The notes beneath the pieces are model-generated. The model was not told the DNA's origin, made no database searches, and was given only the letters and a program-made list of their open reading frames with translations. Source: Atrina japonica (Eukaryota; Mollusca; Bivalvia; Pterioida; Pinnidae). From it: 64,000 bases of DNA. The position numbers were made by a program, and so were the translations under genes. Location of the stretch: the NCBI GenBank assembly GCA_030159075.1, contig BROG01000002.1, positions 5,689,501-5,753,500 on the forward strand, given 5' to 3'. Positions 52,010-64,000 of this stretch are shown here, piece after piece (positions within the stretch are counted from its first letter, which is position 1; each line of letters starts with the position of its first letter).

Positions 52010-55000
52010 CTGAAACAACAAAAAATCCAATCAATCTCAGTTGTAATTTATGTTTATCCATGATAAATCTAAAATATTTTAAATCCTAATTTGTATAGCT
52101 ATAAAACAAATTTCAGATCTGTGAGTTAGCATACAGGTGTCAGCAGCGTGTAGGTAATCTTACATAAAAGACCATTCAATAGCATTGTCAACATGAGGCT
52201 GAGAGTGTTCTTCATTGGTCAATCAAGCCCCTGCTATAACTGCTGAACCCTGACACCGAGGTAATGAGTCAAAATGATTAATATCTTTACCCTAAAAATA
52301 CCAAATCTGAGGAGAAATGTTTAAAAAAAAATTTAAATATTTAAAAGTTAATGAATGACAAATGCATTATATAATGAAAAGGTATTCTACTAAATAAATA
52401 AATAAAGAAAAAAATATAAGAAGAAATGACAGAGCTGTTGGTACATAATGGTACAGAAATGTCTTACCTTCAAAGAACAGCGCCGTTCATCCCATGCTTC
52501 ATTCATTGTGAAGTACTCAATGGAGTGATCTAAGCGTTTGTGTCCCCCATACAGTTCAGCATCTGTATCTAGCACTATTTTATATCTTGATCATTGTTAA
52601 AGATTTTCTCTCCATCATAAATCACCACAACAATATGTATAAAAAAGAATATCATTAGATTAAAATGTACAAAGACTATATTCAGGATTTTTTTAACCAG
52701 TCATCAAAAGGATTCCTTTCCAGACTATCATAGGAAGCAGCAAATAGTGTTTACAAGAGATGAATTGGCTTTATAAACAGGCAATTTTTTCAGTGGTTGA
52801 CATATTTTGTATTTTCTTTGTTAAAAAATATTGTCAATCTAGTTTTAATAACTTTGACTTTGAAATTGTTACCTGGATATATATCCTTTATATAGTTATG
52901 AGAATTTGTCATAATAAGGTTCTGTTATGATTAACTTACTCACCCTAGAGACACATTTGGACTGGGCCAAGTCATTGATTTACATCAGAGTCAATTGTTT
53001 TTCGGGAGTTGATGAATTAAACAAGGTATGTTTGTTACAATCTAGCCTAAGTCAATTGTTTTTTCGGGAAGTTGATGGCCTTAAGACCTAGGTATAAACT
53101 ATGTTTGTGAACTACAAAGACTGGCCTAAGACCTAGGTATGAAGTTATTTGTGAACTATATAGACGGCACTCTGACAGTTAAACACCACATCACCCTGAT
53201 CATATATCAGCTGGTGAAAGAAATAATCATATTCTTATACCTCCTATTTGTAACAAGGTTTTTGATTAGCTGAATACCATCACATGACCAGTTTACACAT
53301 CATACACCCCTGAAGAATGCACCCAAGGAAAAGAAACCATCATATATCCAGAGAACAGTTTCCCTGCCTGATGCATAATAACAAATTGCAGAAACTTGGT
53401 GCAGGCAGTAAATATTCCTTTTGCTAAACAAAACAAGAATTAGATTAATCACTTAACAAAAATATGTTTATTATTTCAGATTTGATATATATGTTTATAA
53501 AAAATTTATGACCCTACTTGTAGGGTGATATGAATGTTTATCTGTCCTCAGCAGTCAGATTTCCCTGGAGCGGTGTCTCCAGCAAATATTACTGCTTTAG
53601 ATAAACAAATCTTAATATTGGCCTACAAACAGGGTCTTTAAGTCTATAATATATGATGATCAGAATAATCTGTTTTAACTTCAAGGATACTTTCCAGGTA
53701 CATTGACCCCTATTTTGTAGTCTGTGTAACTCTGCGATGTGTGGAAATTGAAAACAAATACTAATTTATCTGCTCTATCAAACACAATAAATTTATCCCC
53801 TTCATTCTTTCTGCTGATGAAATTCTGAAATAAAACATGAAATCGTTTTAGTACCAAAGCTTATGCTTACACACACCAAATAGAGACTTAACAATGAGAT
53901 AAAACTTAATTCCTAAATGAGTTACCAAAACCACACAGGATCCACATCTGTCAAATATATGTAAATTAGCAAAGTGGTTGGTTGTATTGTTGTTTAACGT
54001 CCCACTCAAGAATCTTTCACTCATATAGAGACATCAACAATGCCGATGAAGGGCTTCAAAGTTTGGCCAAAGCTCTGCACTCACGGCCATCAAGCAGTGA
54101 GGTTTCTTTAATGTGCCAACACCTACTGTGACACTGCACCTCAGTTTTTACTGTCTTATCAGAAGGACAGGAACACAACCTGCCGCCAGCTAGACTCGAA
54201 CTCACGATCATGAGTCTAGCACACTACCAACTGAGCCAGGCCGGTTCAATTAGCAAAGCAATAATTCAAATAATAATTCTATGACATTGTATAACATCTT
54301 TTCAAACAAACAACATCAATTGTAGTTGAATGGCAATAATAACAAAATGCAAATTCAACATTTTTATAACAATGATTTAAATTGTCATCTCTCAGATCTG
54401 TTAAATTGCTGCTGAGAGAAATTGAATACAAACAATGAATTGTGTAATATTGTACATACAGACCCATACAATTTTTACCTGTCTATTACTCAACCATTTA
54501 TACTGTTCCTCTAGGTGAATCATGTCTCTATCAAAGTTATTCAAGTACTTATACTTGAGCAGTTTATCATCAGCTAGGTTAAACTGCCTTCTACAGTAAT
54601 GGTAGCTGGAATTGTTGCCTTCTCGTGGGAAATCTAACCATTCTGGGTGACCAAATTCATTTCCTAAATAAAAAACAAAAAATAATTATATTAATAGTAC
54701 AGATTTTTACACTGTCATTTGATGAACACGACAGCATGTCTAAAATCAATGAGCAAAATAATTATAGGCGAAATGGACTTTTTTTGTTTGAATTTTGTAG
54801 CAGAAAATAGGAAAAATATTTTTTGTTTTACAATATTTGAAATAGGGAATGAGTCTAGTAAATGGGCTGGAAATGACTCTTTGAAAACCCCCTGCATATA
54901 CACTGGAATAACAGGTCTTTTTCTGCCAATTTTGGGAAAATGCCATTGGCAACTAAATTGGGAAATTTAATGCGAATTTGTGTCAAACTGGGAAAATTAG

Positions 55001-58000
55001 TTAGCACACATGTATATCCACATGCAATGGATTCTTTTTTCAATGCATTTCCCCTAGAAACAATCTATTTTTCATTACGGTCAGTCTGTACACCAACTGG
55101 GAATTTTTTCATCAAATTGGGAAAAAACACATGTATTTTGCATTGGGAATGGGGTCGAATTATGAAAAAAGGCCTGCATAAATCTCTAGTGCATCAAAGA
55201 GGTTAAAAGGTGATAAAACACAATGCTGGAAAATGTAACACATTGTCACTCACTTCAAGAGGACAATCAATGTAAGAACCCAACACAAAAGGATAGTGCT
55301 TTTCTGTGAATAAAAAACCTGGGTTCCGTTTTGTGAATGGTCCTATTTTTTCAATTGGCCTTAGGACCACAATTATGACTTGTGACTGTTTTACAATGAA
55401 TAAGGACTTGTGACTTACAACCAAATCAGGTCAGGTCTTTATGACTACCCAGAGGCAGTGTGAAGACCTAGGCTATTTGTGTCAGGTTTTTATGACTAAC
55501 TACCCAGAGGCTGTGTGAAGACCTAGGCTATTTGTGTCAGGTTTTTATGACTAACTACCCAGAGGCAGTGTGAAGACCTAGGTTGTTTTTGTCAGGCCTT
55601 TATGACTAACTACCCAGAGGCTGTGTGAAGACCTAGGCTATTTTTGTCAGGTCTTTATGACTACCCAGAGGCAGTGAAGACCTAGGGTCAGGTCTTTATG
55701 ACTAACTACCCAGAGGCAGTGAAGACCTAGGCTATTTTTGTCAGGTCTTTATGACTAACTACCCAGAGGCAGTGAAGACCTAGGCTATTTTTGTCAGGTC
55801 TTTATGACTAACTACCCAGAGGCTGTTTGAAGACCTAGGCTATTTTTGTCAGGTCTTTATGACTAACTACCCAGAGGCAGTGAAGACCTAGGCTATTTTT
55901 GTCAGGTCTTTATGACTCCCCAGAGGCAGTGCAAAGACCTAGGTTATTTTTGTAAGTATCATAATTTATCTTTGTAGACATAGCTGCTACAGGTTTTCGA
56001 AATTATTAATATTGTATTCAGTTTGGATAGTGTAAATAAAATTGTTTTAATTTTGTTTTAAGGTCAAACAACTTCAGACTTATGACTTAGGGCAGGAATT
56101 TTCCTACCTCCTAAATTATGGGTCCAGAGTCCAAAAAAATAGGAAAATACATTTTTACAAAATTTTAACTAGAACAGAAAAACTTAATTTGAGACATTGG
56201 CTTAAATATAATTTATTCCTTATTTTGACAATCAAATTGGAAATTTAATGCATTTTTTTGTTGTTGAAAATATAAGCTATTTTTGCATTGGGAATGGGTC
56301 ATGTTTCCAGACCACAAACAGCCTAGGAAAACCCCTGTATGACTTTGGACCTTTTGATAAACCAGGACCAAGGCTCATATCTGATACAAAAATGACCAAA
56401 TACTCTCTACTTGCATTTTATCGCAGAAGTGCATATGTATCTTAAATTAAGAAATATTATAAAGGAATATTGATGAGGTGAGTTCCAAAGTCAGATTTCT
56501 GAAATTCAACATATTTCCATTTTTTTTAATTATTAGTAGGAAAAACATGAAATATTTTTATAAGATTTACCAATAAAAGTCAGGTAGCCTTCTCCACCAA
56601 GTGCTAAGGAAATCAATCTTATCATCTTGTGAAGTGCTATCCCTCTATCTACAATTACACTAGGGGGAGATAACTCTGACATGTGAGTATACATCTCCTT
56701 GTCCATCAGCCAGAAAGCAATAGTTTTGTCACCTACAAGTGCTTGGTCATGACTCTCTGCATAAGCAATTGCTTTTTCGTTATATCTCCTGTTAGACAGA
56801 GTATGACAAATATGTGCCATACTCCAGTCATCATCCGATGTCTCCTTCAGGAGCTGAAAAATAACACATCTTTGGTAATCCACGACTAACAAGGATTCTG
56901 CAAAAATGTACATAATACACCCATCATAGGTTGAATGAGCAGTTTACCACAAAGGGTCATTCATGCAATAAGTGTCAAATTAATCTGTTTAAAAATTTCT
57001 CAAGTTATTGAGTGGAAACTGTTTCGACAATTCTACAAGAAACCATAACTCTGTTAATGATTAGCGAAAACATTTTGGATATCAAATTAGCCCGAGCTTT
57101 CATGGCAATTAACCTTTCCATGATGTTTCAAATTAATCTGTTTAAAAATTACTCAAGTTCATTTGCAGAAACCGTTTCTGCAATTCGACAAGAGGCCATA
57201 ACTCCATAAATAACAGGTGAAAAAGGTTGGTTATCTGCCAGGTCTGAGCTTTTATTCCAATAAACCTTTCTATACATTTTCAAATTAATCTGTTGGAAAT
57301 TACTCAAGTTAATGAGCAGGGCTCAAACAAGAGCTGACCAGAAGTGAGAGACTCCATGGTTCAAAGCACGATGCTCTAACCACTCAGCCACAGAGGTCCC
57401 TTAACTTTGTTTTTTTTCGTGGGCAACCAATATTAACAAAACTAAATCGATGACGAATTATTTTACTTGAATGATGGACCATACGATATAGCAAAATCAA
57501 CAAAAATTAAAGCCAACAACTTTGTTTTTTTAAGGAAAATTCACAAAAACTTAAACCCACGAAAATAAATAATTTTACAGCATACAATTATTACTGAATC
57601 ATAAACACAATTAAGGACAGAGACATCTGTGTTACTGACCTTGATCCACATATCAGGAATTGCCATTGCCAGTCTGTAGTCAAATCCACCACCACCTTCC
57701 TCTACAGGACGGCAAAGACCCGGCATTCCAGATACCTCCTGTGAACATACCAAAAATTTACAGGAAAACAAATAGCAGATGAGGTAGAACAATAAACATT
57801 TAGATGAGTTGATTACATGTGTGTATATTACCATAGGAACCATGTAGGGAATATATCAGTGACAACCTAAACCTGCGTCGGATTTTATCTACTATTCTGC
57901 ATCCTTTTTATCTTGTGTTACATGAATGTCGAGTTAGCAACAACGTATAGATTAATTTGGCAGGAATCTTACAAATATGATGTCTTTCCAGGCCTCAACA

Positions 58001-59684
58001 ATCAAATTTGTCCGGCTTTCCAGGACAAGTCCATTTTGCAGTTGGACAAGTAAATGTCATTTCACTCTTGTCCAATAGGGCAAATATGGCTTGCCGTGGC
58101 TAAACAAACCCTTATGTCTCCCTAAAACCAGGGCAATAAATGTATATTACTACTTGTGTAGGTTTCAATACTACCTGTCTTGCATAGTTTTCCTCCTCAG
58201 AAAGTTCTGCCAGTCTAGAATATTCTGGGTCATATATGGAATGGAATTGTAAACAGGGGTAACAATGTAGGCAAAATCATATATAAAGAACAAAATGGAT
58301 TCCCTACAAACCAAAATAATCTGAATGACCAGAAGTAAACCTCAGCTATAGTTATCATACAGTCTGGATATATATAGTAAAATCCATATAACCTGGCAGG
58401 GTGGAGTCTCGTGAACTCTTTGTTGACCTGGATGAGATTCAATTTTAGTAAATACAATACAAAGTCACTGACAAGAGTAATCGTTCCTACTTGTCACCAT
58501 ACATTTAGTTAGCTAGTGGTTACAAATCACGTTTCTTGTGAAGTTTGTCATAACCGAAAAGTGAGTAGAACAGACCATATGATAACAGAAAGGTTACTCT
58601 GTCCCGCCAAATTACGTGAATCAGACAAATCATGTAACATTTGATTGGCTAGATACCTCAGCTATGGTTATCATGAAGTCTGGATATAAATCATGTAACA
58701 TTTTGTTGGCTAACATCAGATACACCAGTGACTCGGTGTCCGTGTTTAATCCAAAATATTCACTGTAGTCTCCACTAAAACCATGACCTAAAAATGAAAA
58801 TTTAGAATCACAATGTGAAAATAAAACATATATAATCATGACATATAAAGATGACAAAATACAACCATGTCCTTGTTATGAGTAATAAAGAATAGAAAAA
58901 ATATGAAAAATATGTCATAAAAAGTATAACTGGATAAAATACGAAATTATGACTTAAAATTGAATGTATATAATCACTGATATTTGTGACTTTGTATGTT
59001 AATGAGAAATATAAAATATAATCATGTCATATCTGTGATTCATAGTAGAATATATGCAAGCCATTCATGACCTACTTCCAAAATATCTTCAAGTATGTTC
59101 TTTCAAACCATATTAAGTTGTAGCTACCATTAGAATAAAATCATTTTTTTTTGTATGGGATATCTTCTTTGAAAGATGAAAATGCCAGACTCAAATTTTC
59201 AGTGGATAACATACACAGTATGATAAAACTATAGCTTCTCAATTTGTCGACAATGAAAATGACAAAAAAGTTAATGCTCCTCAAAGAGAGACTTGAATAT
59301 TGTGTAGACCAAAGCAAAACGGACCAATTACTGAATGTTGATTTTTGTGAAACACCATTTATCATTGCCCCAAAATTACAATCCATGAAATTAACCCTTT
59401 CACCCTAAGTATCTAAATGGTATGCTCTGTTCTATTGTCTTGGAACAGTCAATTATGGTCTACTGTGTTGAAAGGAATTAAATTTCTGTACAGTATGTAT
59501 CTTACCCATTCCATGTGTATGGTACAACATTGAAGTAACACCATCAAATCGAAAGCCATCAAAGTGGTACTCTTCTACCCACCATCTCAGGTTAGATAAT
59601 AGGAACCGAAGGACCTCCCATCTATTAATAGTTTGATATGTGTAATTATTTGTTAAAAGAACACATAATGAATTAACTTCTGAG

Positions 59685-59750
<66 letters not shown>

Positions 59751-62700
59751 AAAATCCTATTTTTGAAATTTTATTAAAAAAATTAAATACATATAAATTG
59801 CAACAATACATTTACCTCATTTAGACATTCCTACCAAAAAATGAGTAAAATCTTGCAATTTTCTTTTTAATTTATTATTTTATAAGTTTAAAAAAAAATA
59901 AAGTAGATTCATTTAAGGCAGAGAATATAATTCTTTTTCAAATAAGTTTATATACACACAAATGAAGAATGACTTGTATTTTCCGAGGTTATGACTATAA
60001 AATTATTTCCACATACTCTGTATAGTTAAACAGCCTGGAGTTCCATAGGTCATGTTGACCTCTGCCGCCATCGTGAAAATAACAGGAGTTGGTTCCGTCA
60101 AACTGGTTTAATCCGTCAACGGTGTTGTTGGACGCATGACTATGTACCACATCTAATAACACTATGATACCATTAGCATGAGCAATATCAATCATTTCTT
60201 TAAGTTCCTCCGGGGTACCATATCGACTGAAAAAGAAAGCAGTACAGTAACAGCATGACACTTCTCAATACTCAAACAGTAAAACACAAAGACAGTCAAA
60301 CATATTTTAGAAAATAAAAATGATGAGGTACTTGCTATCATTATCATTGTTGTTGCTAATTCTGTCAATTAGCCAGTTTCATTTTCTTTTTGTGTTATAT
60401 GAGGAAAAAATGGGCAGGAACTTCTATAACAACAAATCATTGCTTCTGGAATGTGAAGAATACAGTTTTGTACATTTTCTTGAAAAAAAAGTAATTGTTT
60501 ATCTATACAAGTTCCATCTTAATTTTTTTTAACTTTCACTCAATTATGAATATGCTTACATATACACTTGTTTTTAACAGTATCATTTTACTGCTTTGAA
60601 ATGATTTGTTTTCTGAATATTATTTTTAAAAATAAATTTTTCCTTACATGACAATGATTCAGATCATGCCCAGAATGTTTCATTTGTATGGAGATATCAA
60701 TGCTAACGCTAAGAGGGTCCTTCTGAATTTTGAATAGTGTTTTACACCACACTCAACAATTTTTCAGTAATATGGTGGTGGCCAGTTTTTATTGGTGGAG
60801 AACAGAACCCAGTCATAATATACCTGTGAAGAGACCATCGGTCTTTGGCAAGTAAACTGGCAAACTTTCTAACAAAATAAGCTTAGGTTCCAGCTGGGCT
60901 CAAACCTGAGCTGACCAGAAGTGAGTAACTTCATGGTTCAAATCATGATGCTCTAAAGACTTGGCCATGGAGGTCCCAAGAGGGTTCTTGACATGGGAGC
61001 TCAGTTTAAAGACTCATCTGGCCCCACTTGATCCAAATTTGAGTATCACTCAAGTCTGAGAATTTCACTCAACTTCAGCAATTAATCCTGAAATCTGATT
61101 GGCTGAGTAGGCCAAGTTAAGAATATTCACAGAGTTAAGAATATTCTTAAAGCTGAACTAGGATCATAAAAAGCTTTTGGACAATTGATAAAAAAAAAAT
61201 ATGTTGAAAAAAAAAATGTTTTGAAACATTCCCACTTCATCTGCCCATACAGCAGACATTTTTGTAGGTATTTCCCTTGGAAAATCAAGTCTCACTGCAG
61301 GTATAAAAGGCCGATTAGTTATAACGGTCGTCATTGTATATCTGTACTCGCAATGTGAAACGTGTGAAGTCACAGAGGCTGAATAAAACTCACAGACTTA
61401 GTCTTACCTGTCCGCTGTATGGGGTGATGAAGTGGGAATGTTTCAAAACATTTTTTTTTTCAACACACATTTTTTTTTATTCAAAGTTCAAAAGCTTTTT
61501 ATGATCCTAGTTCAGCTTTACGCTTTGACAAAGCGGGCTTTGAAAGATTAATGACTTTCAAATTTCATGTTGAGTGCTTGAAAAAGGAACAATCACCATC
61601 TTATTAACTCATCAAGCCCTGAAAAACAATGGACTCTCCTGTATATCAATGATTTAGGCCAGTCCAGATGTGTCTTTAGGGATGAATGAGTTAAAGGACT
61701 TACATCTGTCCCAAATTCAAACCTGAAACCCCCTGTTTGTGAGGCAAACACTCAACAAGTATCTCTAAAATATTTGAAAAATGTCTCAGTTATAGCAAAA
61801 CCCTTATATATGAAATAGAGAAAAACAAAACCTAGAAGCGGCAAAGAAGCTGGTAACTTGGTAACCAAAGCTGGCATAGTAAGCATGCTCCATTACGGCC
61901 ATCATCTGTATCGTGTTATAACCTGTAAAAATATCAAAAAATACATATACAAAATTCTGTTGACCTTAACATGATCATTTTACATATATAACGTGTTCAG
62001 GGTGATTTTTAACTTACAGAACAATTTTTCATTCAAAATGTTTACATTTGTTTGTTTAGATGTTGTTGTACACCACACTCAACAATTTTTCAGTTATATG
62101 GTGGCCACCAGTTTTTAATGGTGGAGGAGAGAACCTGGTTACAATGTACCTGGGAAGAGACCGCCGGCCTTCCAAAAGTAAACTGGAAAATTTTCTCACC
62201 AAAGTCAGCTTAGGATGCCAGCTGGGTTCAAACCCACCCTGACCAGTAGTAAGAGACATGTAGGCCCCAAAATATTTTTATGAGTGAAGGGTAAAAGCAA
62301 CTTTTAGATAAAGTATAGTGGGTATGATAACATTTGTCACATCAATATATGAAAGAATGTTCTCTTTCTCAGAATTACCATAAACTAAACTGAAAGCCAA
62401 TTTAAAGAAGAGGCCAAAATGGTTTAACTGGTCACCTGTATATCTACCCTGTTCACAGTCTTACTGACCAGGGGTCAACAAATTTCATTTACACTTTCCA
62501 TGAAGATATTACAAAATGAACTGACAATTAGTGGTTTTTGAAAAGTTACAAATCTTGGGAAATCTTTAATCTCCTTCACATACTGATAATTCAGATTTGT
62601 TTCAAGAAAACAGAAGTGAGCAAAATTGTCAAAAAAAAGTTTGGGTCAGGGCTCAACTCTAAGGTTGTTCAGCTTGGTTACATCAAACAAAATTTTTATG

Positions 62701-62941
62701 TATTTTTAGAAACAACCCCTGTTGGCTGGAGGCTACTACATAACAATGACCAACACTTAAAATATTGACAAAAGCATCACTAAAGATGAAACCTACCAAG
62801 ATTCTTAATGCGTGGAATAACATTTTGTCCAAATTCTTTGTAAGTTGCTATCTTGCCTTCCCAAGATGCAATACCAACATGAGATTCATATATCTTCAAA
62901 TTTGGATACTTTGGTGGGTGGGGATGACAAAACTGATATTT
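51962..62941 (-). CDS. GBE1: 1,4-alpha-glucan (glycogen) branching enzyme, last 11 exons, 519 aa; 5' exons off the right edge
   Basis: GBE1 (EC 2.4.1.18, GH13) cuts alpha-1,4 glucan chains and transfers them to form alpha-1,6 branches in cytosolic glycogen. Exons on the minus strand: 62941-62797, 61922-61832, 60226-60017, 59621-59506, 58787-58657, 57738-57640, 56853-56571, 54663-54479, 53824-53691, 52585-52468 and 52009-51962. They join without a frame break (1560 nt including the stop). Visible motifs: [53 protein letters not shown] (nucleophile Asp, 59543-59545), ITIAEEVSGMP (acid/base Glu, 58657-58659), [15 protein letters not shown] and [13 protein letters not shown] (third acidic residue, 56746-56748). 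The C-terminal beta domain ends [10 protein letters not shown]. Vertebrate GBE1 is about 700 aa, so roughly 180 N-terminal residues are missing here. It is unrelated to the methionine-rich cluster. Confidence 0.96.
52468..52585 (-). CDS. GBE1: GBE1 exon, C-terminal beta domain
   Basis: Encodes [19 protein letters not shown] and [18 protein letters not shown]; acceptor TGATCAAG, donor GTAAGA. Confidence 0.93.
53691..53824 (-). CDS. GBE1: GBE1 exon, C-terminal beta domain
   Basis: Encodes [20 protein letters not shown] and [15 protein letters not shown]; donor GTATCC after CCTGGAAA. Confidence 0.93.
53975..54247 (-). mobile_element. tRNA-derived SINE, family 1, copy 4 (GBE1 intron)
   Basis: Same body as the other three copies. 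AATTAGCAAAG flanks it (53964-53974 and 54248-54258), an 11-bp target-site duplication. Confidence 0.88.
54479..54663 (-). CDS. GBE1: GBE1 exon
   Basis: Encodes [18 protein letters not shown], then [20 protein letters not shown] and [19 protein letters not shown]; donor GTAAAA. Confidence 0.95.
55430..55955. repeat. Minisatellite, 54-bp unit, about 10 copies (GBE1 intron)
   Basis: Unit GTCAGGTCTTTATGACTAAC, TACCCAGAGGCAGTGAAGAC, CTAGGCTATTTTTG, with unit lengths of about 43-57 bp. Confidence 0.9.
56571..56853 (-). CDS. GBE1: GBE1 exon with [12 protein letters not shown]
   Basis: Encodes [40 protein letters not shown] and [19 protein letters not shown]. The Asp of ESHDQ is the conserved third acidic residue of GH13. 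Confidence 0.96.
57303..57405 (-). mobile_element. SINE head, second family (GBE1 intron)
   Basis: On the minus strand: GGGACCTCTGTGGCTGAGTG and GCTTTGAACCATGGAG, a tRNA-like head matching 60890-60981. Confidence 0.6.
57640..57738 (-). CDS. GBE1: GBE1 exon
   Basis: Encodes [20 protein letters not shown] and [13 protein letters not shown]; donor GTCAGT. Confidence 0.95.
58339..58371 (-). pseudogene. Partial copy of a GBE1 exon end in the intron (left half)
   Basis: On the minus strand it reads [10 protein letters not shown], a diverged copy of [10 protein letters not shown] at the 3' end of the exon at 58657-58787. The matching other half (AATCATGTAACATTTGATTGGC on the plus strand) lies at 58627-58655, beyond the inserted element. 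Confidence 0.75.
58372..58626. mobile_element. MITE-like element inserted in the duplicated GBE1 exon fragment
   Basis: About 255 bp, matches 49672-49905 and, inverted, 6505-6764 (AAAATCCATATAACCTGGCA, GTCATAACCGAAAAG). Confidence 0.75.
58657..58787 (-). CDS. GBE1: GBE1 exon ending with the catalytic Glu
   Basis: Encodes [20 protein letters not shown] and [24 protein letters not shown]. The codon of the catalytic Glu is the last of the exon, before GTATCT. Confidence 0.95.
59506..59621 (-). CDS. GBE1: GBE1 exon with the nucleophile Asp
   Basis: Encodes [20 protein letters not shown] and [20 protein letters not shown]; donor GTAAGA. Confidence 0.96.
59688..59739. repeat. (TA)n microsatellite (GBE1 intron)
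   Basis: About 26 TA units. Confidence 0.95.
60017..60226 (-). CDS. GBE1: GBE1 exon with [10 protein letters not shown]
   Basis: Encodes [40 protein letters not shown] and [12 protein letters not shown]; donor GTATGT. Confidence 0.96.
60735..60981 (-). mobile_element. SINE, second family, near full length (GBE1 intron)
   Basis: Minus-strand head GGGACCTCCATGGCCAAGTC and a body ending AAAATTGTTGAGTGTGGTGT. Matches 62058-62270 and, inverted, 1311-1540. Confidence 0.75.
61150..61518. mobile_element. MITE, 369 bp, inverted repeats of about 105 bp, TA target-site duplication
   Basis: Left arm starts AAGCTGAACTAGGATCATAA; the right arm is its near-perfect reverse complement. The arms extend through AAAACATT and CCCACTTCATC to GTATGGG/CCCATAC. 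TA at 61148-61149 and 61519-61520. Confidence 0.85.
61832..61922 (-). CDS. GBE1: GBE1 exon
   Basis: Encodes [20 protein letters not shown] and [10 protein letters not shown]; donor GTTTTG, which is GT but otherwise weak. Confidence 0.94.
62058..62270 (-). mobile_element. SINE, second family (GBE1 intron)
   Basis: Body CACCACACTCAACAATTTTT to GGGTTCAAACCCACCCTGAC; head truncated. Confidence 0.7.
62797..62941 (-). CDS. GBE1: GBE1 exon, first one in the window
   Basis: Encodes [20 protein letters not shown] and [27 protein letters not shown]. Phase 0 at its start; the previous exon is beyond 64000. Confidence 0.94.
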
Positions 62942-63297
62942 CTGAAACAACAAAACATGAAATATTTTTACTTCTTAACTAGGTGAATACTCGTATAAGT
63001 GAGTTTAGTGATAATGCCATAGATATCAGAAGTCATCTCTCTGCTCTTGTTCAAAGATATTCTAATCAATTTTATACTGATATAATATAGACATTTATTA
63101 TAATACACTGGTATTTTTTAAAGAACACACACCCTCACATACATGCACATCCATGCACACACACACACACAAATGATATACATATATATTGAAGATTTGT
63201 CTCATTTAAATTTATCTGGTAACATTCATAATTCTCATAGAACTAAGCCACTAAGAGGCAGAAACCAGAATACCTGTGGTCTTATTTATGATGAACA

Positions 63298-64000
63298 ACA
63301 CATGCAGCAACAACAACAACATTAACAACACATGCAACAAAAACAACAACATTAACAACACATGCAAAAATAACATTAACAACACATACAGCAGCAACAA
63401 CAACATTAACAACACATGCAGCAGCAACAACAACATTAACAACACATGCAACAACAACAACAACATTAACAACACATGCAACAAGAACAACAACATTAAC
63501 ACATACAGCAACAACAACATTAACAACACATGCAACAACATTAACAACACATGCAACAACATTAACAACACATGCAACAACAACAACATTAACAACACAT
63601 GCAGCAACAACAACATTAACAACACATGCAGCAACAACAACATTAACAACACATGCAACAACAACATTAACAACACATGCAACAACAACATTAACACATG
63701 CAACAAAAACATTAACAAAACATGCAACAACAACATTAACAACATATGCAACAACAAAATTAACAACACATGCAGCAACAACAACATTAACAACACATGC
63801 AGCAACAACAACAACATTAACAATATATGCAACAACAACATTAACAACACATGCAGCAACAACATTAACAACACATGCACCAACAACAACATTAACAACA
63901 CATGCAGCAACAACATTAACAACACATGCACCAACAACAACATTAACAACACATGCAGCAACAACATGAACAACACATGCAACAACAACAACATTAAAAA
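63298..64000. repeat. Minisatellite, unit about 24 bp, continues past the window
   Basis: Units of the form ACAACAACATTAACAACACA plus TGCA, 18-27 bp, about 30 copies, in a GBE1 intron. The 247-codon open frame on the minus strand (63251-63994) is an artefact of the repeat. Confidence 0.92.

Noticed and set aside
63251..63994. 247-codon minus frame of Leu-His-Val-Leu-Met repeats
   Set aside because: It is a translation of the ACAACATTAACAACACATGC minisatellite in a GBE1 intron.

Overview
The window looks like nuclear DNA from a lophotrochozoan, most likely a bivalve mollusc. It is AT-rich, carries spliced genes with GT-AG introns, long (TA)n and (GA)n microsatellites, tRNA-headed SINEs with visible target-site duplications, and the 'AGCTCACCTGG...GGGCCAAGTGAGC' repeat type common in bivalve genomes. 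No species is claimed.

The main content is a tandem family of four minus-strand genes (coding spans 1775-5188, 12265-15723, 25668-28981 and 38285-40758), predicted at 291, 259, 295 and 590 aa. Each encodes a secreted protein that is almost pure low-complexity repeat made of Met, Pro, Gly, Asp and Lys; roughly every second residue is Met. All four share one layout: a TATA promoter, a short non-coding first exon ending in a GTAAG donor, a 49-52 nt exon carrying the signal peptide (ATG right at the acceptor), one large phase 1-1 repeat exon, and a last exon with only 11 coding nt that ends the protein in Gly-(Val/Ala)-Tyr. Promoter and 5' UTR sequences are recognisably alike across the four, so the genes probably share a regulatory programme. 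Function is inferred only: a secreted structural or metal/redox-active material (shell matrix, periostracum, hinge ligament or adhesive). A decayed copy of the 3' end of gene 3 lies at about 21.74-23.1 kb.

From 51.96 to 62.94 kb, also on the minus strand, lie the last eleven exons (519 aa) of the glycogen branching enzyme GBE1. The three GH13 catalytic residues are present; the first exons lie beyond the right edge. One exon end, including the codon of the catalytic Glu, has been partly duplicated in the next intron and the duplicate is split by a MITE-like insertion.

The first 0.33 kb holds the final coding exon of an unrecognised plus-strand gene. The remainder is repeats: fragments of one reverse-transcriptase element, four SINEs of one family and several of a second, TA-flanked MITEs, fold-back elements, a broken pogo/Tigger transposase tail with a PCNA-binding (PIP) motif, and minisatellites of 38, 54, 28 and about 24 bp. 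The right edge runs into a minisatellite of more than 700 bp.
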